Position numbers and translations under genes: made by a program
Source of the DNA: Nannocystis sp.
Lineage (GTDB): Bacteria > Myxococcota_A > Polyangia > Nannocystales > Nannocystaceae
Reading direction: 5' to 3'
Length of the DNA: 64,000 bases
NCBI GenBank assembly: GCA_016712315.1
Contig: JADJRG010000022.1
Location: 1,054,001-1,118,000, forward strand
In this document: positions 60,553 to 64,000 of the stretch, one piece after another
Layout of the letters: every line of letters starts with the position of its first letter
How positions within the stretch are numbered: position 1 is the first letter of the stretch
Notes under the pieces: generated by a model
The model's input: the letters and a program-made list of their open reading frames with translations, nothing else
Database searches by the model: none
What the model was told of the DNA's origin: nothing

Positions 60553-62781
60553 ATGCGAAGCTGGCTCCCCTCGCTCCTCCTCGTCGCCCCCCTCGCCTTC
60601 ACCGGCTGCCGCCCCAGCGCGCCTGTCACCCCGATCGTCGGCGGAGGAGGAGGCGCCGTCGATCCGCTCCCCCCGCAGAACACCGCCTACAACGCCCCGC
60701 CGCACCTCTTTAGCCCGCGCCCACACCCCCCGCGGCAGCGCATCATCGCCCCGCCGCCGCCGATGGGGGCGCTGCCGCCGCTCGTGAACAACCTCGAGCT
60801 CTGCTACCCCGAGCTCCGCCGCCCCTCGCCCGTCATCGCTCAGGGCAAATCCAAGCCCAAGCCCGTCGCCAAGGGAGGGAGCAGCAGCGGCGTCGGCTCC
60901 GGGTACGGCTCCGGCAGCGGCAGCGGCGGCTACAAGAACGTCCCCTATCAGCCGGCGCCGTCGTCGACCCCGCCGCAGCCCGAGCCGCCCAGGGAGTCGA
61001 AGCAGGCCGCCGCCAGCAAGCGGCCCGGCGACAGCAACAGCGGCGGAGGTCGAGCAGGCGGCGCCGTCAGCGGCAGCCTCGGCGGCGTCGCGGGCGGCGT
61101 CGCGGGCGGCGTGCTCGGCGGAGCCACCGCGGCAGACGACGCAGGATCCGGCGGCGAGGTCGCAAAAAAGACCGCCCAGCCCAGCAAGCGGGCCGAAGCC
61201 GAGCCGAAGAAGAAGCTCGCGGACATGCAGCGACACGCCGAAGACGAGCGCGCGCGCCCCTCCGCCCCGTCGCCCGCGGGCGCCCCTGCCGCCGACTACG
61301 AGTCGGTCGCCGCCGAGGAGGCCCCTCTGATCGCCACCGCGCCCCCCTACAACTACAAGGACGACTTCCAAGACTGGGGCCAAGCCACCTATCTCTCCAA
61401 CGACGACACGATGAGCCTCAGCTCCGCGCAGCGGATCATCTACGCGATCGATCGTTACCTCCCGATCGCCCCGAGCCACATCCGCCAGCACGAGCTCCTC
61501 AATTATTTCAGCTTTGAGACCGCCCCCGTCGCCCCCCAGGACGACTTCTCTGTGCTCCCCAACCTCGCGCCGAGCCCGGGCAAGCCGGGCCTCTTCGACC
61601 TCACCCTCGCCGTGCAAGGCAAGCCCGTCGATCGAGACAGCCGGCGCAACGCCAACGCCACCTTCGTCATCGATCGCTCTGGGTCGATGAGCGCTGAGGG
61701 CCGCATGGAGTACCTCAAGCGCGGCCTGCGGCGTATGACCTCCGAGCTCAAGACCGGCGACGTCGTCAACATCGTCCTCTTCGACCACGAGGTCTGCGCC
61801 CCGCTCGAGAGCTTCGTCGTCGGCCGCGACCGCCCCGAGCTGCTCGCCCAAGCGATCGACGCGATGCGCCCGCGCGGCGCCACCGACGTCTACAGCGGGC
61901 TCAGCCGCGGCTACCAGCTCGCCGATCACGCCTATCAGCCCAGCTACAACAACCGCGTCGTCCTCATCACCGACGCGCTCACCAACACCGGCGTCACCGA
62001 CGCCCGCACGATCGCCCTCGTCGGCAAGTTCTACGACGATCGCCGGATCCGCCTCTCCGGCGTCGGCGTCGGCGCGGACTTCAACGACGAGCTCCTCGAC
62101 CGCCTCACCGAGCGGGGCAAGGGCGCCTACGTCTTCCTCGGCTCCGAGGCGGAGGTCGACGCCGTCTTCGGCGGCCGCTTCATCTCCTTGCTCGAGACCA
62201 CCGCCCTCGACGTCCACTTCCAGCTCCACCTGCCGCCCTCGCTGCGCCTCAACGTCTTCCACGGCGAGGAGTCCTCCGCGATCAAAGAGGAGGTCCAAGC
62301 GATCCACTACTTCGCCAACACCGCGCAGCTCTTCGCCTCGGAGCTGATGGCCCGCGGCGACGCGCTGCGGCCGCAGGACTCGATCATGTTGACTATCGAG
62401 TACCAAGATCCTGAGACCGGCGCGGCGATGGTCGAGGAGCGCGCCTGGACGCTCGGTGAGATCTCCGGTGAGTCCACCAACACCCGCAAGGCCCGGCTCT
62501 TGCTCGGCTTCGTCCAGCGGGTCGGCGCCCTCGCCATGAGGTCACCTCCCCCCTCCTACCAGCGGCGCGAGCTCGGGTGGGTCGATGAAGACGCCTGGCA
62601 GATCTGCGACGAGGGCGCGAGCGCGCTCCAGAGCCTCAGCGACGGCCTCAGCGACGATCCCGAGGCGGCCCGCGTGCGCGCCCTGTGGAGCAAGCTCTGC
62701 TCGCGCTACGCCCCGCCGACGCGGCCCGTGCAGACGCGGCCGCAGCCGCAGCCGCAGGGTTGGCCCGCCGCCCGCGAGTGA
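60553..62781 (+). CDS. YfbK-like VWA domain lipoprotein
   Basis: 742 residues from ATG 60553. The signal LLLVAPLAFTGCRP gives lipid Cys about 18. A long Pro/Gly/Ser/Ala linker (GVAGGVAGGVLGGA, KSKPKPVAKGG) runs to about residue 250. A conserved YfbK block then appears (TMSLSSAQRIIYAIDRYL, PSHIRQHELLNYFSFETAP). The VWA domain has the metal site VIDRSGSMSAEGRMEYL (DxSxS), TGDVVNIVLFDHE, GATDVYSGLSRG (Thr) and VVLITDALTNTG. The C-terminal DUF3520-like part follows (FLGSEAEVDAVFGGRF). YfbK proteins are cell-envelope proteins of uncertain role; binding of a partner through the metal site is inferred. Confidence 0.88.
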   Translation: MRSWLPSLLLVAPLAFTGCRPSAPVTPIVGGGGGAVDPLPPQNTAYNAPPHLFSPRPHPPRQRIIAPPPPMGALPPLVNNLELCYPELRRPSPVIAQGKSKPKPVAKGGSSSGVGSGYGSGSGSGGYKNVPYQPAPSSTPPQPEPPRESKQAAASKRPGDSNSGGGRAGGAVSGSLGGVAGGVAGGVLGGATAADDAGSGGEVAKKTAQPSKRAEAEPKKKLADMQRHAEDERARPSAPSPAGAPAADYESVAAEEAPLIATAPPYNYKDDFQDWGQATYLSNDDTMSLSSAQRIIYAIDRYLPIAPSHIRQHELLNYFSFETAPVAPQDDFSVLPNLAPSPGKPGLFDLTLAVQGKPVDRDSRRNANATFVIDRSGSMSAEGRMEYLKRGLRRMTSELKTGDVVNIVLFDHEVCAPLESFVVGRDRPELLAQAIDAMRPRGATDVYSGLSRGYQLADHAYQPSYNNRVVLITDALTNTGVTDARTIALVGKFYDDRRIRLSGVGVGADFNDELLDRLTERGKGAYVFLGSEAEVDAVFGGRFISLLETTALDVHFQLHLPPSLRLNVFHGEESSAIKEEVQAIHYFANTAQLFASELMARGDALRPQDSIMLTIEYQDPETGAAMVEERAWTLGEISGESTNTRKARLLLGFVQRVGALAMRSPPPSYQRRELGWVDEDAWQICDEGASALQSLSDGLSDDPEAARVRALWSKLCSRYAPPTRPVQTRPQPQPQGWPAARE

Positions 62782-62850
62782 TCCTCGCTGGAAAAACTTG
62801 CCGGCGCGCGGGCGCTGGATCTCCGCCGGGGCGTATGCGAACCTCAGAAC

Positions 62851-64000
62851 ATGAACTACAACGCCGTTCTTTGGCCCGTCGCCTCGCTCACGCTGGTCAG
62901 CCTCCTTTGTAGCCCGGCCAGCGCCGCGGACGAGCCCGGACGGCGGCTCTTCGGCGCCCCTGTCGTTGAGGCGCCGGAGCTCAGCGAACAAGAGCAGGCC
63001 GAGCGCCGCGCCGACTTTGAGGCGATGCTCGAGGAGCGCGGCTGGCAGGTCCAAGGCGACGTCGTCGGCCCAGCCGAGCTCTTCGCCGCCCCCGATCCGC
63101 AGGCCACCCAGGCCGCGGAGTGGCAGTACGAGCCCCACCGCGCCACCATCTTCCTCAACTTCTTCGGCGGCCCGATGACCCCCGGCACCAACTCCGCCAA
63201 GATGCAGTCCACCTGCCTCAAGGGCGGCACCCTCGAGTACCCCGGCTTCAACGGCACCGAGGCGCAGGCGCTCGCGATCATCGAGACCTTCCAGAGCCAG
63301 CTCGCCCCCTACGGGGTCCGCCTCGCCTACGAGCAGGCCCCCCCGCCCGAGCTCCCGTACGCCATGGTGATGATGGGCGGCACCCCCGGCCTGCTCGGCA
63401 TGCAGAACGGCGTACTCGGCGTCTCGTGCAGCAGCGACTGCGGCGATCGATGGTGGCGCGACGCGACCTTCGCCTTCACCGCCGCCGCCTCCGCCAGCCA
63501 GACCAACACCCTCGCCACCACCGCCCTACACGAGGCCGCCCACGCCTTCGGCCTCGCCCACATCGACAAGAGTTTCAACTCTGGCTACATCATGCACCCC
63601 TACGTCGACCAGAAGCCGCGCGTCTGGGCGCAGGACTGCATCGGCTACAACGACGCCACCGGCGGGATCAACTGCCAGTCGACCCACGACATCTTCTGCG
63701 GCGGCGGCGCGCAGAACACCCACGCCGAGCTGCTCGCCTACTTCGGCGTCAACGGCCCCGACACCGAGGCCCCGACCGTCTCGATCCTCACCCCCACGGA
63801 CGGCCAAGAGCTCCCCGCCGGCACCGACATCTCGATCGAGGCCGACATCACCGACAACTTCGAGGGCGTCGGCTGGAAGCTCTTGATCTACCAAGACGGC
63901 AACCTCATCGACGAGCGCCCCGCCTTCGTCTTCGAGCGCAAGTGGGGGTTCAGCAAGCTCCCCGCCGGCACCTATCGCTTCGTCGTGCAAGCCATCGATC
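62851..64000 (+). CDS. Metzincin-type zinc protease, 5' part
   Basis: The frame opens at ATG 62851 and runs beyond the window end. The signal peptide (NAVLWPVASLTLVSLLCSP, ASAAD) is cleaved about residue 30. A pro-region follows, then a catalytic part with TTALHEAAHAFGLAHIDKS, which carries HExxHxxGxxH (zinc ligands His, His, His; catalytic Glu), and the Met-turn GYIMHPY. Disulphide-prone Cys are in SCSSDCGDRWW and IFCGGGAQN. An Ig-like domain starts near PTVSILTPTDGQELPAGTDI and is cut by the window edge. It is a secreted protease likely to digest extracellular proteins, as fits a predatory lifestyle (inference). It lies 69 bases after the VWA gene. Confidence 0.9.
   Translation, partial: MNYNAVLWPVASLTLVSLLCSPASAADEPGRRLFGAPVVEAPELSEQEQAERRADFEAMLEERGWQVQGDVVGPAELFAAPDPQATQAAEWQYEPHRATIFLNFFGGPMTPGTNSAKMQSTCLKGGTLEYPGFNGTEAQALAIIETFQSQLAPYGVRLAYEQAPPPELPYAMVMMGGTPGLLGMQNGVLGVSCSSDCGDRWWRDATFAFTAAASASQTNTLATTALHEAAHAFGLAHIDKSFNSGYIMHPYVDQKPRVWAQDCIGYNDATGGINCQSTHDIFCGGGAQNTHAELLAYFGVNGPDTEAPTVSILTPTDGQELPAGTDISIEADITDNFEGVGWKLLIYQDGNLIDERPAFVFERKWGFSKLPAGTYRFVVQAID

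Overview
The window is high-GC bacterial chromosome that reads as a myxobacterium of the Nannocystis/Plesiocystis/Enhygromyxa type (inference). The reasons are a MYXO-CTERM sorting tail, many lipoproteins with long Thr/Ser/Asp/Gly linkers in front of beta-propeller or Cys-rich domains, DUF4215 and fibrinogen-like modules, a DUF4388 protein, and a receiver/Ser-Thr-kinase fusion. No rRNA, cas gene, transposase or plasmid/phage replication gene was seen. There are two tRNAs (Arg-TCT, Pro-TGG).

Layout. 0-7.5 kb is accessory and partly decayed: the 3' end of an Ebony-like adenylation/carrier/GNAT protein, a broken SET-domain gene, a cassette of acidic low-complexity proteins with a triplicated 93-bp repeat, and two frameshifted lipoprotein genes. 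7.7-9.1 kb is an 18-repeat CRISPR array with no cas genes nearby. 9.3-14.9 kb holds a fibrinogen-like secreted protein, a three-gene unit resembling a type VI secretion chaperone, prePAAR/PAAR effector and immunity gene, and a propeller lipoprotein. 14.9-19.0 kb is a compact microviridin-type graspetide cluster: precursor, two ATP-grasp ligases and an ABC exporter.

19.3-32.3 kb is mostly housekeeping: ftsZ, a TauE-type permease, a fused radical-SAM/DUF2344 protein, a DnaJ-like protein, lipA, an ApaH-like phosphatase, two tRNAs, rdgB, rph and a fused hydroxyacyl-CoA dehydrogenase/crotonase. 32.4-39.6 kb has surface lipoproteins, a bacterial homologue of the eukaryotic major vault protein, and an M23 peptidase with a MYXO-CTERM tail. 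40-44.8 kb carries ftsQ-ftsA, about 19 kb from ftsZ and on the other strand, followed directly by a coupled AAA-ATPase/DUF4435 (TOPRIM-like) pair that resembles the PARIS anti-phage system.

44.8-64 kb has an M15-like peptidase, an ATP-grasp enzyme, lipoproteins, a peroxiredoxin, aroE, a DUF4388 protein, pfkA, a MurE-like ligase lacking the N-terminal domain, the receiver-kinase fusion, a YfbK-like VWA lipoprotein, and the 5' part of a metzincin protease that runs off the end.

The most interesting systems are the vault protein homologue, the graspetide cluster, the Eag/prePAAR effector module, the PARIS-like pair and the Ebony-like enzyme. All functions are assigned by reading motifs; no database search was run.
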